NCBI GenBank assembly: GCA_021203245.1
Contig: JAJQBO010000203.1
Coordinates: 33,310-97,309 of the forward strand
Direction of reading: 5' to 3'
Length of the DNA: 64,000 nucleotides
Source: Planctomycetaceae bacterium
GTDB taxonomy: Bacteria > Planctomycetota > SZUA-567
Made by a program: the position numbers and the translations under genes. Of this stretch, positions 47,534 to 58,747 are shown piece by piece. Numbering within the stretch: position 1 is the stretch's first letter; every line of letters starts with the position of its first letter. The notes beneath the pieces are model-generated. The model had not been told where the DNA came from. It saw nothing but the letters and a program-made list of their open reading frames with translations, and made no database searches.

Positions 47534-50500
47534 AAGCGGCGTCTGCCGCCGCGGTCGCGATGATCCTCTGGGCCGCGACGGCAACCGGGCTCGATCTCGA
47601 CACCCCCGGCGCGACCGTCGCCGCCGGCATCGACGGAACAGATACGATAACGATTGGCTATGGCCAGAGCGACGCGCCAGCGACCGTGACGGGGAATATC
47701 ACCGGCACCGCCGGCGACGTCCTGACCGTCACCGCGCCGTCGGGCGGCACCGTCAACCTGCGGGGTGACAACAAGGGATTCCTGGGCACGGTCAACCTGA
47801 CGAGCGGCACCATAAACCTGGATTCCTCCGCCAACCTTTTCGGGCAGATGTCGTCCTTCCGCTTCAACGGATCCGCCTTCGACTTCGACGCGCGACGGGT
47901 CGAGGTCGCCGCCGGCTCGGCGGTGACGGTGGACGGCGGCGGCGGCGCGACCCAGCGCATGAGCATCCTCGCCGGGACCGGCGGCACGTTCAGCCTGCGG
48001 GAAGGGGCGTCTCTCACCTTCGCGAACAGCCGCATCAGCAGTGGCGGCGGCGCGATGTACATCAATCGCGGCGCGCGGGTCGCCATGGATGCGGCAGACG
48101 GGGCGCGCTACTATTTCACCAACAACGCCGCCACCAACGGCGCTGGCGGCGGCCTCGCAATCCAGGGCGCGGCTTTCACCGGCAGGAACATGACCTTTTC
48201 CGGTAACATGTCGTCGTACGGCATGGGCGGAGCGCTTAGCAGCAGCACCATCGGGAATGACGGCGCCTCGGTCGATCTGTCGAATTCCGTCTTCTCCGGC
48301 AACAGCACGATAAACGACGGCGGCGCGGTATCTGTCGAGGCTTCGGTCGGCGTCAGCAACACGTTTCACGGTGACTCCCTCACCTTTACCGGCAACAGCG
48401 CCTCGAGCGGGCAGGGCGGCGCATTCCGGAACGGGCGCAGCACCACGACGCTGGCCCACAGCAGCTTTTCGGAAAATGTCGGCCGCGACGGCGGCGCAAT
48501 CTTCAACAATCAACGACTTGACGTCATCGAAACGGATTTCGTCAACAACCGCGCCACCCGGCACGGCGGCGCGGTATATAGTTACCTGAATTCCAGCGCC
48601 ACCCTGACCGTCGCCATGACGTTCAACCGGGTCAATTTCATCGGCAACCGCGCCGACTCCAACCGTGGCGGCGCGATCTACAGCCAAAACACCACCCTCA
48701 CCCTGCTGGACACGAATTTTATCGGCAACAGCGCCGGCTGGCAGGGCGGCGCCGTCCTGGCCTGGGACAGCGACGTTACCCTGGACGTGAGTTCGGACAC
48801 GACCATCACCTACGAAGGCAACCGCGACGACGATGTCTCCGACCTCGCGAACTCGTATTACTTCAGCGTTTCCGGCCGCGCGTCGACCATGACCGTGCAG
48901 GTCGGCAATCGCGGCACGCTGGACATGAAGGACGCGATGCGCGGCTCGATTACCCGGAACACCCTGGACATCGTCAAGAACGGCCCGGGCCGCTGGAACC
49001 TTGGCGGCGAGAACCGCTTTACCGCGCCGACAGGCGGTGTGCGCGTCGCCGTCAACAGCGGCATGCTCTACCTGTACCGCGCAGGCGAGACGACAAACGG
49101 GTCGGAGGACGTCCTGGCCGGCCGGTTCAACCTGACCGGCGCAGGCAGTTCCTTTACCGTCGACGGCGCATATCTTGGCGTCGGCGGCGGCAACGCCATA
49201 ACCATCACCGACACAATCGGCGATCCCGTTACCGGGACGGCGCAGGGGACGATAACCCTGGACACCGCCACCCTCGGGATGAACCTTGCCGGGGTGGCTC
49301 CCGGGACAACGATGCTGGAACTGAAGGCGGACGAAATAACCATAACCGGCGGCATCACCATCGACCTGATGTCGGCTCCCGGCGGCGGCGAATATATTCT
49401 CGTGAGCAAGGAAAACCGCATCGGGAGCAATTTCTCCCCAGACCAGGTGAACCTGACCCTGCGCGGCAACACGATTGACCAAATCACCCGGGGCGGGGCG
49501 GGCGACTTCGACCTGACGGTGACTGACGACGAAATACGGCTTGAAAGCCAACTGATCAATACGGTGGTGTCATGGGACGGCACGGCGGCGCAGAATGAAT
49601 GGAACGTCACGGATGAAAACTGGACCGATACAGGCAGCCAAAGCGCCTTTCTCCACGGCGATGTGGTGAACTTTATTTCAGGCGTCGGAAACGTCGCCAT
49701 ACAGGACAACGGCGTGGCGGTTGCGGGCATGTATGTCTCCGGCAACCAGGAGTATACGTTCACCGGCGGGCGGGCCGATTGTGGCGGAGGCGACGTCCAG
49801 CCTCGGCGGGAGCGCCGTTTCGGGTAAACTGGTGCTTGGCGGCACGGCAACCGAAGCCGGCGGTACGGCCACCGCCACCGATGCCGACTACACCGGCGTC
49901 GTCGACTTTACCGGCATCACCGGCGCGAACCAATTCGCTAACGGCGTGGATATTCGCGGCGGCACGCTGCGAATCGCCAACGCCGGGCAATTGGGCACCG
50001 GTTTGGCCGCGCTCACCTTTGTCGATTCGGGGTTGGACAAGTCACTGCAAGGGACCGGCGACCTGGTGTTCGACGGCGCTGGGGGCGATACACAGCGGCT
50101 GGCGGTGGATACCGGAGCGGGCATCGCTATGCTGGGCGGCGCATCCTTTACCATCGCCAATTCGGTGACCGCTGCAAACGGTGCGGCAATAACCGTGGGC
50201 GTCGACGGCGATCTCGTCCTGACCAGCGCGGACGGTACCTACACGTTCACCAACAACCGCAGTTCGGCGAACGGCGGCGCCATTGCCAACGTCGGAGCCC
50301 TTACCGTCACCAACGGCGTTTTCCAGAACAACCAGGCCGGCAGCCTGGGCGGGGCCATTTATAATGCCGGTGCGCTGACCCTGATTGGCGGCGGCAGTTT
50401 TCGCGGCAACCAGGCGGGCGGGACATCTAATGCCGTCTTTATGGATGCCGGCACCGCCGCGACGTCGCTCGTCGTCGACACGGCCGCCGACGAGACGATG

Positions 50501-53500
50501 GCTATGCAGGACGCGCTCGCCGGGGCAGGCACCAATGCCATAACCATCGATAAAACCGGCGCAGGCGCGTGGCTGTTGGGCGGGACGAGCGAATTCACCG
50601 GAACAAACAGCACGTTCACCGTCCAGGAAGGAACGCTGCACCTCTACGGCGGAAACGAAGCAGACGGCGTGGCGGCAGGGCACGTGAGCGGCCTCACGAA
50701 CTTCGTCCTGGGAAATGGCGCGACGCTGGAGGTCGGCGGGAGCAATGCGATTCTCGCGACGACCACGCAATTCGCCGACGGGTCGCGCATTGTCGCGGGA
50801 GCCGGCGACAACGGAATAACCGGCTTGACGCTTACTGACACAGCCTTGGGCGGCGGCGCGGGCATGGAATTCTCTGCCGTGGCAGGGCGGATTCTCTCGA
50901 TAGACGGAACCTTTACCGGCGGGACGCTGAACAAAACCGGTGCGGGAGAACTGATTCTCGCCCGGACCGGACATGTTCTCGACACCCTCGCCGTGAATGA
51001 CGGCGTCCTCGGCCTGGTGGTCGATTCCACAATCGGTGCGCCCAGCGTGACGGCAGACTCGGTGACCTTCGACCCGAACGCCATGGTCAACGTCTCCGGC
51101 TTCAACGGGCAAACATATGGCCAGACAGTCGTCCTTATCCAGTCGGCAGGCGGAATAACCGGCTTTAGCGAAGGGAATTACCTCATTGGTGGCCAGACGT
51201 CGGTGGATTTTTTGACCGCACAGGTGAGGGTCGAGGGGACCAACCTCGTTGCGACGGTGGATTTGGCCTGGTTCGATCCAACCGAAAATGCCAGCGGCAC
51301 CTTTACCCTGAACAGCGACGAGTTCTACCTTGGCGCGAACCTCTCCGACCAGACAAACCCGGCCGAGGATTGGGACGGCAGAACCCTGACCAAGCGCGGC
51401 GCGGGGACGCTCATCCTCACCGGCGACAACAGCTACAGCGGCGAGACCATTATCGCCGAAGGCACCCTGGCCATGACGAACGTCGACGGCACCGGCCTGA
51501 ACAGCGCCACCGCCGGGCCGGTGTATATCGCGCCTGGCGCGAACCTGCAACTGGCTCTCGATGCCGCAAACAGCGGTTCGTACGCCAAAACGATCGCCGG
51601 CGGCGGCAATGTGGTCAAGACCGGCGACGGCAGGGTGGAACTGGAAGGGGACAATGCCTATACCGGCCTCACCGTGGTGCGGGAAGGCGCGCTGGCGGCG
51701 GCGACCCTCGGGAGCGTCGGCCCCAACCGGGGAGACCAGCAGGTGCTTGTCGACGCCGGCGCAACCTTTGAACTGGCGACAGACGAAGACGGCAGTTTCA
51801 ACCAAACCCTGTCAGGAACGGGCGAGGTGGCGAAGACCGGTTCCGGCGACATCACCCTGACCGCCGACAACAGCCGTTTTCTCGGCACCGTGTCCATCGC
51901 GGACGGCAGCGTGTCGGCGAATCACGGCGCCGCATTGGGGCGCGGCACCATCGACAACAATGCCGATCTGGGGCTGAATTACAGCGGCGTGTTCGCGAAT
52001 GCGCTGACCGGCACAGGCACCACCACGACCAACGGCATCCTCACCTTCACCGGCGACCACAGCGGTTATACCGGCGACACCGTCGTCTCCTCCGGCCGGG
52101 TGAACCTGCAGGACGGCTTTGTCTCCGGATCGGGCTTTGTGGTGCAATCGGGCGCCACCGTGACCGGCTGCGCCACGGTGGGCGGATTGACGGTGGAAGG
52201 GGGAGGCACCCTGTCGCCCGGCAGGAATCTGGAGCAATTCCGCGTCACCGGCGACGCCACCTTCGAAGATGGCTCCACCTATGTCGTTACCATTGCCGGC
52301 GGCTCGAACGCCAGCGATACCCTCCACGTCCGCGGCCTGACGACGATTGAAGAAGGCGCGCGGCTGAACATTTTCCTGGCCGACAACAGTGCCTACGGCG
52401 CGCCCGGTGAAAACCGCGAGTACTTGATTGTCGATTCCGGCAGCTTTGCCGACGATACCGTGTTCGACTTCGGGCTGCGAAACCGCATCGGCTACGATCT
52501 CGATCAGGACCTGCGCGCCGACGGGCTCTACCTCGTCACCACGTCGCGCCTGCCCGACTTCGCCGGAACAGCCGGCCCGGTCGGCACGCCGAACGCGATA
52601 CGGGCCGGCGAAGCCCTGGACCGGCTGGTGGGAGCCGGTGCGGCGGGCGGCCTGGGCACGCTTTTCGATACCCTCCTGAACCTTCCGGCCGACGCGACCG
52701 TCGCCGCCGACGCGCTGGCGCAACTGCACGGCGAAGTCTTTGCCGCCGGGCAGGACGCATCCCTGCGGCTGCAGCGCGGCTTTGTGAACGCCAGCCGGTC
52801 GGCCCGGACGCGCACGGTCGACGCCCTCGCCGCCTGCCGGCCCGGCGCGTCTGTTCGCCGCCCGTATAACGTCTGGGCGACAGCCAACCACTCGTGGTTC
52901 GACCGCACCGGCAAGGGCGGCTACAGCGGCTTCGACCTGGAAAGCCACGGCTTTGCCATCGGCATGGACCGGACCTTCAGTCAAACCGTTTTCGGCGGCA
53001 TCGCCTTCGGCTACGACTCGGCGACCCAATCGTTCGATTCAATCCGCAGCCGCGCCGAGTACGACGTGTTCCACGCCATGGTCTATGGCGGGCACCACAC
53101 CGACACCTGGATGGTGGACGGCTACCTCGGCTATGGAAAGAACTGGCACGAAACGCGGCGGCACATCTCGATCGGCGAACCGGATATGGCGTTTTCCGGC
53201 AGCCCGACCGCGAAATACAACGACAACCTCTTCTCCCTCGGCGTGGACGTCGGACAGAATATCGCCGTGTGCCCGGTCGTCCTCACCCCGTCCGTCGGTT
53301 TGCATTACAGCCACCTCCGCACCCCGTCCATCGCGGAGCGTGGCGGCAACGAGGCTAACCTGCGCGCTTCCGGCAGCCATGCCGATACGCTCCGTCTGCC
53401 CGTGGGCGTGACCGCCGCGCTGGAGTATGACGTCGACGGCGTTCGCCTCCGGCCGCAGGTTCGCGCCTTCTACCAGGCGGAACTGGCCGACGGCGACGCG

Positions 53501-53704
53501 ACCAGCCGGACCCGCTTCGCCGCCGCGCCCGGGTATGAGTTCAAGGCCAAAAGCGGCAAATGGGGCCGCCATACCGGCCGCTTTGGCGCAGGGGTGGAAG
53601 CCGAGGTACGGGACAGCGTGTCGGTCCGCGTTGATTACGACTTCGAGGTCGGCAGCCGCGTCCGGGCGCATGAACTGATGTTCAATATCGCCGTGAAATG
53701 GTAG
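47509..53704 (+). CDS. Giant autotransporter adhesin-like protein with Pmp-type repeats, frameshifted
   Basis: Signal peptide (MKAASAAAVAMILWAATATG) followed by a beta-helix passenger. Residues about 200-430 carry many chlamydial Pmp-type motifs, FxxN and GGA[IVL] (FSGNSTINDGGAV, FVNNRATRHGGAVY, FIGNRADSNRGGAIY). A second Pmp-like group lies after 50200 (FTNNRSSANGGAI, FQNNQAGSLGGAI). Later come autotransporter-associated beta-strand repeats (GAGTLILTGDNSYSGET, DNAYTGLTVV). The final 260 residues are an autotransporter beta-barrel ending in NIAVKW. At 49768-49774 the run GGGCGGG contains an extra CGGG; removing four bases joins YTFTGG to PIVAEATSSL in frame. Intact size would be about 2,060 residues. 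As sequenced, only the first 770 residues or so would be made, without a barrel. Confidence 0.82.
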
Positions 53705-53795
53705 GGCGTCGGCCGGGTGTCACGCCTTGCGTGCGGCCTGGAGATTGGGTATTCTTTGCTCCACCGTTTTACACAGATACCGAGGAGGAAAGAGT

Positions 53796-55124
53796 ATGCG
53801 CACGATGACAGTGGCCGTATTGTTGGCAATGGGACTGATAAGCGCCGCCTGGGCGGGCGATGCTTCGGCCCGGCTCGACGCGGCGATGGTGCAGCGGGTG
53901 GTCGAATCGTCCTTTCCCGCCTATATGGCGGATCACCGCGCCGTGACGGAAATCGAATCGCCCACCGGCGATCTTGAGGGCAGCAAGGCCATGGCCGATT
54001 GGCTGAAGGCCCGCTTCGAGCCGCTCGGCTATTCGGTCGAATATCGGCAGAACGACAAGGGGACCCATGTTATCCTGAACAAAAAGGGCAGGGGCGAGCT
54101 CCGCGTCCTCATCCTCGGCCATACCGATACGGTGCAGCCGGTCGGCAGCCTGGCCAAGCAGCCGTACCACTACGACGAAGCAACCGGTCTGGTGAAGGGC
54201 CCGGGAGCCGGCGACAGCAAGGCGTCTGTCGCGCAACTGGTCCAGTTCGCCCGGGCGTTGCAGGAATTGGGATTCGACAACTTCGCCGAGATGACCTTTT
54301 ATTTCGACGCCGAGGAGGAAACCGGCTCCGCGACCGAGGACGAAATACTCGGCGAACTCACCCAGCGCCACGGCATCACCCTGTCCGTCGATTCGTCGCC
54401 CATGGATTGGGGCATGAATACCGAACGCAAATGGGTGGTGAACTATGAACTCAATGTCGAAGGCATGACCGGCCACGCCGGCAACAGCCCCCAATCCTCC
54501 GCCAGCGCGACGGTCGAACTGGCAAACCAGATAACCCGCATTATGCAGTTGGCAAGCCCGCTCCCGGGCAACCCCGAAGACTACACCCGCGAAGCCCTCG
54601 AGGCGCGGGGCATAGTCGACCACGGCCAGTTCCTGCCTGCCGTGTCGATCAATGTCGGGGTCGTCAGCACCACCAATACCAAGGTCAACGCCGTTCCCCG
54701 GGACGCGTACGCCAAACTGGACGTGCGCGGCTTCAAGGCGGCCGAACGCGACCATATCGATGCGGAACTGCGCAAGATTGTCGCCTCGCCCACCGTGCCC
54801 GGCACGACCGTGAACCTGGTCGGCCCGTTCAACATGATGCCTGCCATGGAAAAGACGCCGCAGGCGGGCAGGCTGGTGACCTACTACAAGGAAATCGCCA
54901 AACAACTCTACGACGCCGACGTGGTGGAATGGGCGACGGGCGGCGTGTCTATCGGCAATTTCACCTCCCGCCATATCCCGACCATCGACGGCCTGGGCGT
55001 CGAGACAATCGCCCAGCACGATCTGGAAAACGAACGCGCCGATGTGCGCACCTTCGTCCCGCGCACCGTAGTCATGATCATGCTGCTCGACAGGGTGGTC
55101 CATGAGGGCATCGACGCCGAATAG
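53796..55124 (+). CDS. Secreted M20-family metallopeptidase
   Basis: 442 residues with a signal peptide (MRTMTVAVLLAMGLISAAWA). M20 motifs: ILGHTDTVQPVG (metal His and Asp), GPGAGDSKASVAQL (bridging Asp), FDAEEETGSA (catalytic Glu pair) and a C-terminal His region. The dimerisation domain has GMTGHAGNSPQSSASA. It resembles glutamate carboxypeptidase (CPG2)-type enzymes that remove C-terminal Glu from folate or peptides; the substrate is a guess. GAGGAGG lies seven bases before the ATG. It follows the autotransporter by 90 bases and has its own terminator. Confidence 0.9.
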   Translation: MRTMTVAVLLAMGLISAAWAGDASARLDAAMVQRVVESSFPAYMADHRAVTEIESPTGDLEGSKAMADWLKARFEPLGYSVEYRQNDKGTHVILNKKGRGELRVLILGHTDTVQPVGSLAKQPYHYDEATGLVKGPGAGDSKASVAQLVQFARALQELGFDNFAEMTFYFDAEEETGSATEDEILGELTQRHGITLSVDSSPMDWGMNTERKWVVNYELNVEGMTGHAGNSPQSSASATVELANQITRIMQLASPLPGNPEDYTREALEARGIVDHGQFLPAVSINVGVVSTTNTKVNAVPRDAYAKLDVRGFKAAERDHIDAELRKIVASPTVPGTTVNLVGPFNMMPAMEKTPQAGRLVTYYKEIAKQLYDADVVEWATGGVSIGNFTSRHIPTIDGLGVETIAQHDLENERADVRTFVPRTVVMIMLLDRVVHEGIDAE

Positions 55125-55147
55125 TGCATGGAAAACGACGGTCCCCA

Positions 55148-55186
55148 GAGCCCCTTCGGCGTGCGCCGAAGGGGCTCCTCATTTTT
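55148..55186 (+). terminator. Rho-independent terminator after the M20 peptidase
   Basis: GAGCCCCTTCGGC pairs with GCCGAAGGGGCTC around a four-base loop, followed by CCTCATTTTT. Confidence 0.88.
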
Positions 55187-55199
55187 AGGGTTTTCCATC

Positions 55200-55745
55200 G
55201 CACACTGCAGTCACTTCACCAATACGCGTCATTCTGCCCAAAAGTTACCCAGCCGGGAAAAACGTTTGTTGGGTTCTGAACGGGGGATTGCGCCAGGCTG
55301 GTTGGACCTGGACGGCAGGGTTGGAGCACAGGTTTATTTGCCATCGTCCGGCTGAATCGCACGAAACAGCTGGGGTGCCGATGGCTTTATCATAAAAACT
55401 ATTTAATTGTGATCGAAAAAAGATAGCCATTAACCATTCACGCTCTTGCGTGGGTGTAATGCATACTCGTGGGTCGGTTTTATTGATGCAAAAAAAACAC
55501 GCCAGAAGTGTTGGGTGCGAGCACAATATTTTCTTTCATCATGCAATTAGGATATGGTTACGCTAACTCTTTGTGGGGTTTACCAATATAAACACGGACG
55601 TAGGCGGTTTTTGGGGAGACGCATGCGCCATGTTATTCAAAAAGTTTTAAAATCGAAAAAATACTGCTTCCACGCGCGTTTTCAGGTGTTACAATACACG
55701 GTAAGGCAACCTCCCCGACAATTGACTTTTCGCAGCGGAGCATAA
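55200..55745. other. AT-richer non-coding gap before the GPH symporter
   Basis: About 545 bases with lower GC than the neighbours and no convincing gene on either strand. TTCCAC (about 55669) and TACAAT (about 55692) could be a weak promoter for the symporter, and TTGACTTTTC occurs 20 bases before its ATG without a matching -10. A short palindrome TCTTGCGTGGGTG sits near 55443. Its composition suggests older or foreign intergenic DNA. Confidence 0.4.
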
Positions 55746-55746
55746 T

Positions 55747-56850
55747 ATGGCCATCACAGGCACCAGCACGACCCGAGTCGTCAAAAACATCGGCGATGTG
55801 GCGCTCACTCTTCCCACCCGGCTCGCTTATGGCTGCGGCGACACAGCGTGCAACGTGGTCAATGGTATGACCTACACTCTGCTTACGCTGTTTTACACGG
55901 ATTATGCAGGCATCCCCTTTGCCACTGTGGGACTGATCATGCTGATATCCAGGGTTTTTGACGGCAGTTCGGATATTATAATGGGATTTATCGTCGACAG
56001 GACCAATTCGCGCTGGGGCAAGGCGCGGCCCTGGCTCCTGTGGATTGCCATTCCCTACACGGTGAGCGCGATCGCCCTTTTCACCATTCCTTAAGCGTCC
56101 GAAACGGTCACCTTCCTCTACGTCTTCATCACCTACAATTTCTGCACCACCATCTGTTATACAGCCATCAACGTGCCGTATGGCGTTCTTTCAACGATGA
56201 TGACCAGGTCTTCCTACGAACGGAGCATGTTGTCCATTTTCCGCATGGCGATGTCGCCGTTTGGGCGTATCCTGGTCGTATCCCTTACCATTCCGGTTGT
56301 AAAAATGCTGGGTAACAATCAGTCGGCTTGGGCCAAAGCGATGGCGCTATGGTCGATTGTCGCTTTCGCCATGCTCATGATCTGCTTCCGCTCGTGCGAA
56401 GAACATGTCGATATCCCCGGCATGCACAAAGTAGGGCGGGTTACTATCCGGAAAAACCTGGGCGCGCTCGCGTCGAACCAGTATTTCTGGTCCACTCTGG
56501 TCTTGTGGACCCTGACCTGCGTACACCTAACCGTCTCCGGAACGGTGACGCCGTATTATTGTAAGTATATTTTCGGCAACGACACCTGGATGTACAGTTA
56601 CCTTTATCTGGGTGAAACCGGGCTGCTGGTACTTGGCGCGCTGCTGGCCCATAGCGGCTATATCAGCTCCATGACTGGCGGTGCGGTGCAGCCGGAATCT
56701 GCGAAGCAGATGATAATGAACATCTACCTCTATGGTACGCTCTGCATTTGGGTTTTAGCCGCTGTTGTCCTCTATTTTTATCGCCTGGACATGATCTTTC
56801 CCAAAATCATGGCCGATCTCCAGGAACGCGAGGAGAGCGGCGAAATGTAG
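55747..56850 (+). pseudogene. GPH-family sugar:cation symporter remnant
   Basis: The N-terminal part ([42 protein letters not shown]) is typical of MelB/UidB-type GPH symporters. TAA at 56092-56094 interrupts it after ALFTIP, and the frame continues as ASETVTFLYVFITYNFC through VPYGVLSTMMT to the end. A second lesion is an internal loss: after YLYLGETGLLVLGALL the protein jumps to AHSGYISSMTGGAVQPE, missing the roughly 90-100 residues (about three helices) that normally lie between. The C-terminus LYFYRLDMIFPKIMADLQ is normal for the family. Two independent lesions make this a true pseudogene. GC content is lower than in neighbouring genes. Confidence 0.88.
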
Positions 56851-56889
56851 GATTTTTGCCGACAAAGGCAAACTACGAACAAAAACCTC

Positions 56890-57798
56890 TTACATGGCGG
56901 CCTTGAATGATGTGACAAAACGCTTGATAAGGGCCGACTGGCCGCCCTTTTTCTTGACCGCGATGCACACCCTCCAGTCCGCCAGGGTGCCGTCGGTACA
57001 AAAGAAGGCGAGGGAAGGGGACAGGTTGGGTTCCAGCGTGTAGGAATGCGGGATAAAGGCGATGCCCACGTCCTGCGCGGCCAGCTGCATGGCGGTGGCG
57101 ACGCTGGCCGTTGTCACCGCTATGTCGTAAATCATGTTCTCCGCCTTGAAGAACGATTCCGCCGATTCCCTGAGCCGCATGCCTGTTTGCGACAGGATGA
57201 AATGCCGGCCCGCCAGCAGCTTGGGCGAGAGATAGGGAAAATCCTCATCCGCTTTTTTCTCGCCCTGGCCGGACAGGGGATTCTTGTCCGAGACGGCGAG
57301 GAGGATCTGTTCGTAGAACAGGGTCTCGCAGGCGAGGCTGCGGTTTTTGCCCGGCTCCACGATCACCGCGACGTCGAGGCTGCCGTCCAGGAGCATCTGC
57401 TCGAGCAGGGCCGACGTCTCGGTGTGGATAATCACTTCGACCCCCGGATTGTCCTGGTTGAAAATCGGCAGGACCTTCGGCACCAGCGTCCTGCTGAAGG
57501 TATAGGAAATGCCCAGGTGGATGCGGCCGGCAAGCCCTTTGGTTATGACGCGCATCTCGTCGTCCATCTCCTCCTTCAATTTCAAAAGCCGCCTGGCGAT
57601 CGCCACAAACCGCGTTCCCGCCCCGGTGATTTCCAGCCCCGCCTGGGTGCGGTAGAAAAGGGGCTGGCCCGCCTTCGCTTCCAGCCGCGCCAGCGTTTTA
57701 CTCAGGGTCGACTGATCCACGATAAGCTTTTCCGCCGCCCGCGACAGGTTCATCTCCTCCGCGATGCCGACGAGATAGCCAAGATCCTTGAAGTCCAT
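56890..57798 (-). CDS. LysR-family transcriptional regulator
   Basis: 302 residues. N-terminal winged helix-turn-helix DFKDLGYLVGIAEEMNLSRAAEKLIVDQSTLSKTLARLEAKAG, then the LysR substrate-binding domain (GRIHLGISYTFSRTLVPKVLPIF). The ATG at 57798 has GGGAG six bases upstream. It lies downstream of a second LysR gene on the same strand, 55 bases away; together they sit between the broken symporter and the TRAP operon, either of which may be the target. Confidence 0.9.
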   Translation of the reverse strand: MDFKDLGYLVGIAEEMNLSRAAEKLIVDQSTLSKTLARLEAKAGQPLFYRTQAGLEITGAGTRFVAIARRLLKLKEEMDDEMRVITKGLAGRIHLGISYTFSRTLVPKVLPIFNQDNPGVEVIIHTETSALLEQMLLDGSLDVAVIVEPGKNRSLACETLFYEQILLAVSDKNPLSGQGEKKADEDFPYLSPKLLAGRHFILSQTGMRLRESAESFFKAENMIYDIAVTTASVATAMQLAAQDVGIAFIPHSYTLEPNLSPSLAFFCTDGTLADWRVCIAVKKKGGQSALIKRFVTSFKAAM

Positions 57799-57853
57799 GC
57801 GTGACTCCCTCAAACCCTGCGGGCAAAAACCGTCCCCGGTTCCGCGTGCGTCG

Positions 57854-58747
57854 CTACCGGGTGAAATCGGTAATCAAGGTGGCGAAGTCCGACGCCGCGT
57901 CGTCCAGGTGCGAGTATTTCAATTTGGTGAAATAGACGTCCATAACCACCGGATCGCCCACCGAATAAAAGGCGGGCGACTCGGGGAATTGGGAATCGCG
58001 TATGCCGCTGGAGGGGGCGAAGCACACGCCCGCGCCGGTGGCGGCCACGCGGATGGACGTGAGAACGCTCCGCGTCTGCATCAGCACTTTCGGCTGGATA
58101 TTTTCCCGCTCCAGCAGTGCGTCCGACAGCATGCGGGTGTGCTGGTACGGGAAAAGCCGGATAAACGGTTCGCCCACCAGCAGATTGACGTCGACCCAGG
58201 GACGCTGGCAGCCCGGCTTCCATATCGAGTGCGACTCGATTGGGTGGTTGTTGGCGGTGACAAGGAGGATCTCGTCCTGCACCAGCAGGGTTTGGGTGAA
58301 TTCGTTACCGGGCAGGATGGTGGCGGTGATGGCGAAATCGGCCTGGCCGTTCCGGAGAATTTCCGCCGTGTCGTTCGACTCGATAAGCATGAGGTTGACG
58401 TCCGGGTGCGTCTCCCGGAACCGCCTGATGGCGAAAGGATGGATAAAACTGCCTTCGAACGGCGGCAGGGTGACGCGCACGGTTTTGCCGTTCTCGCGGG
58501 GCGACAGATTGTCCAACTCCCCGGCGATACTCTGAATCTGCCGCGCATAGGCGATAAACCGCTCGCCCGCGTAGGTCGGGACATAGCCCCGGTCGCCCCG
58601 CTCGAAAAGGGGCGCTCCCAGCTCGTCTGCCACGCGGTGGAGATAGTTGGTCAGCGACGGCTGGGAAATGCCCAGTTTTTTCGCGGCCGAAGAAATGCTG
58701 CCGTTCTCTGCGACGGCGATGACATAATGCAGCGCTTTGAAATCCAC
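57854..58747 (-). CDS. LysR-family transcriptional regulator
   Basis: 297 residues from a GTG at 58747 preceded by GGAGGT with five-base spacing. The HTH reads DFKALHYVIAVAENGSISSAAKKLGISQPSLTNYLHRVADELG, and the effector domain follows (VRVTLPPFEGSFIHPFAIRRF). The frame is open to 58912 but the extra residues are unlike a LysR N-terminus. It is divergent from the cupin-dehydrogenase-TRAP operon, the classic position of a LysR activator for that operon. Confidence 0.9.
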   Translation of the reverse strand: MDFKALHYVIAVAENGSISSAAKKLGISQPSLTNYLHRVADELGAPLFERGDRGYVPTYAGERFIAYARQIQSIAGELDNLSPRENGKTVRVTLPPFEGSFIHPFAIRRFRETHPDVNLMLIESNDTAEILRNGQADFAITATILPGNEFTQTLLVQDEILLVTANNHPIESHSIWKPGCQRPWVDVNLLVGEPFIRLFPYQHTRMLSDALLERENIQPKVLMQTRSVLTSIRVAATGAGVCFAPSSGIRDSQFPESPAFYSVGDPVVMDVYFTKLKYSHLDDAASDFATLITDFTR

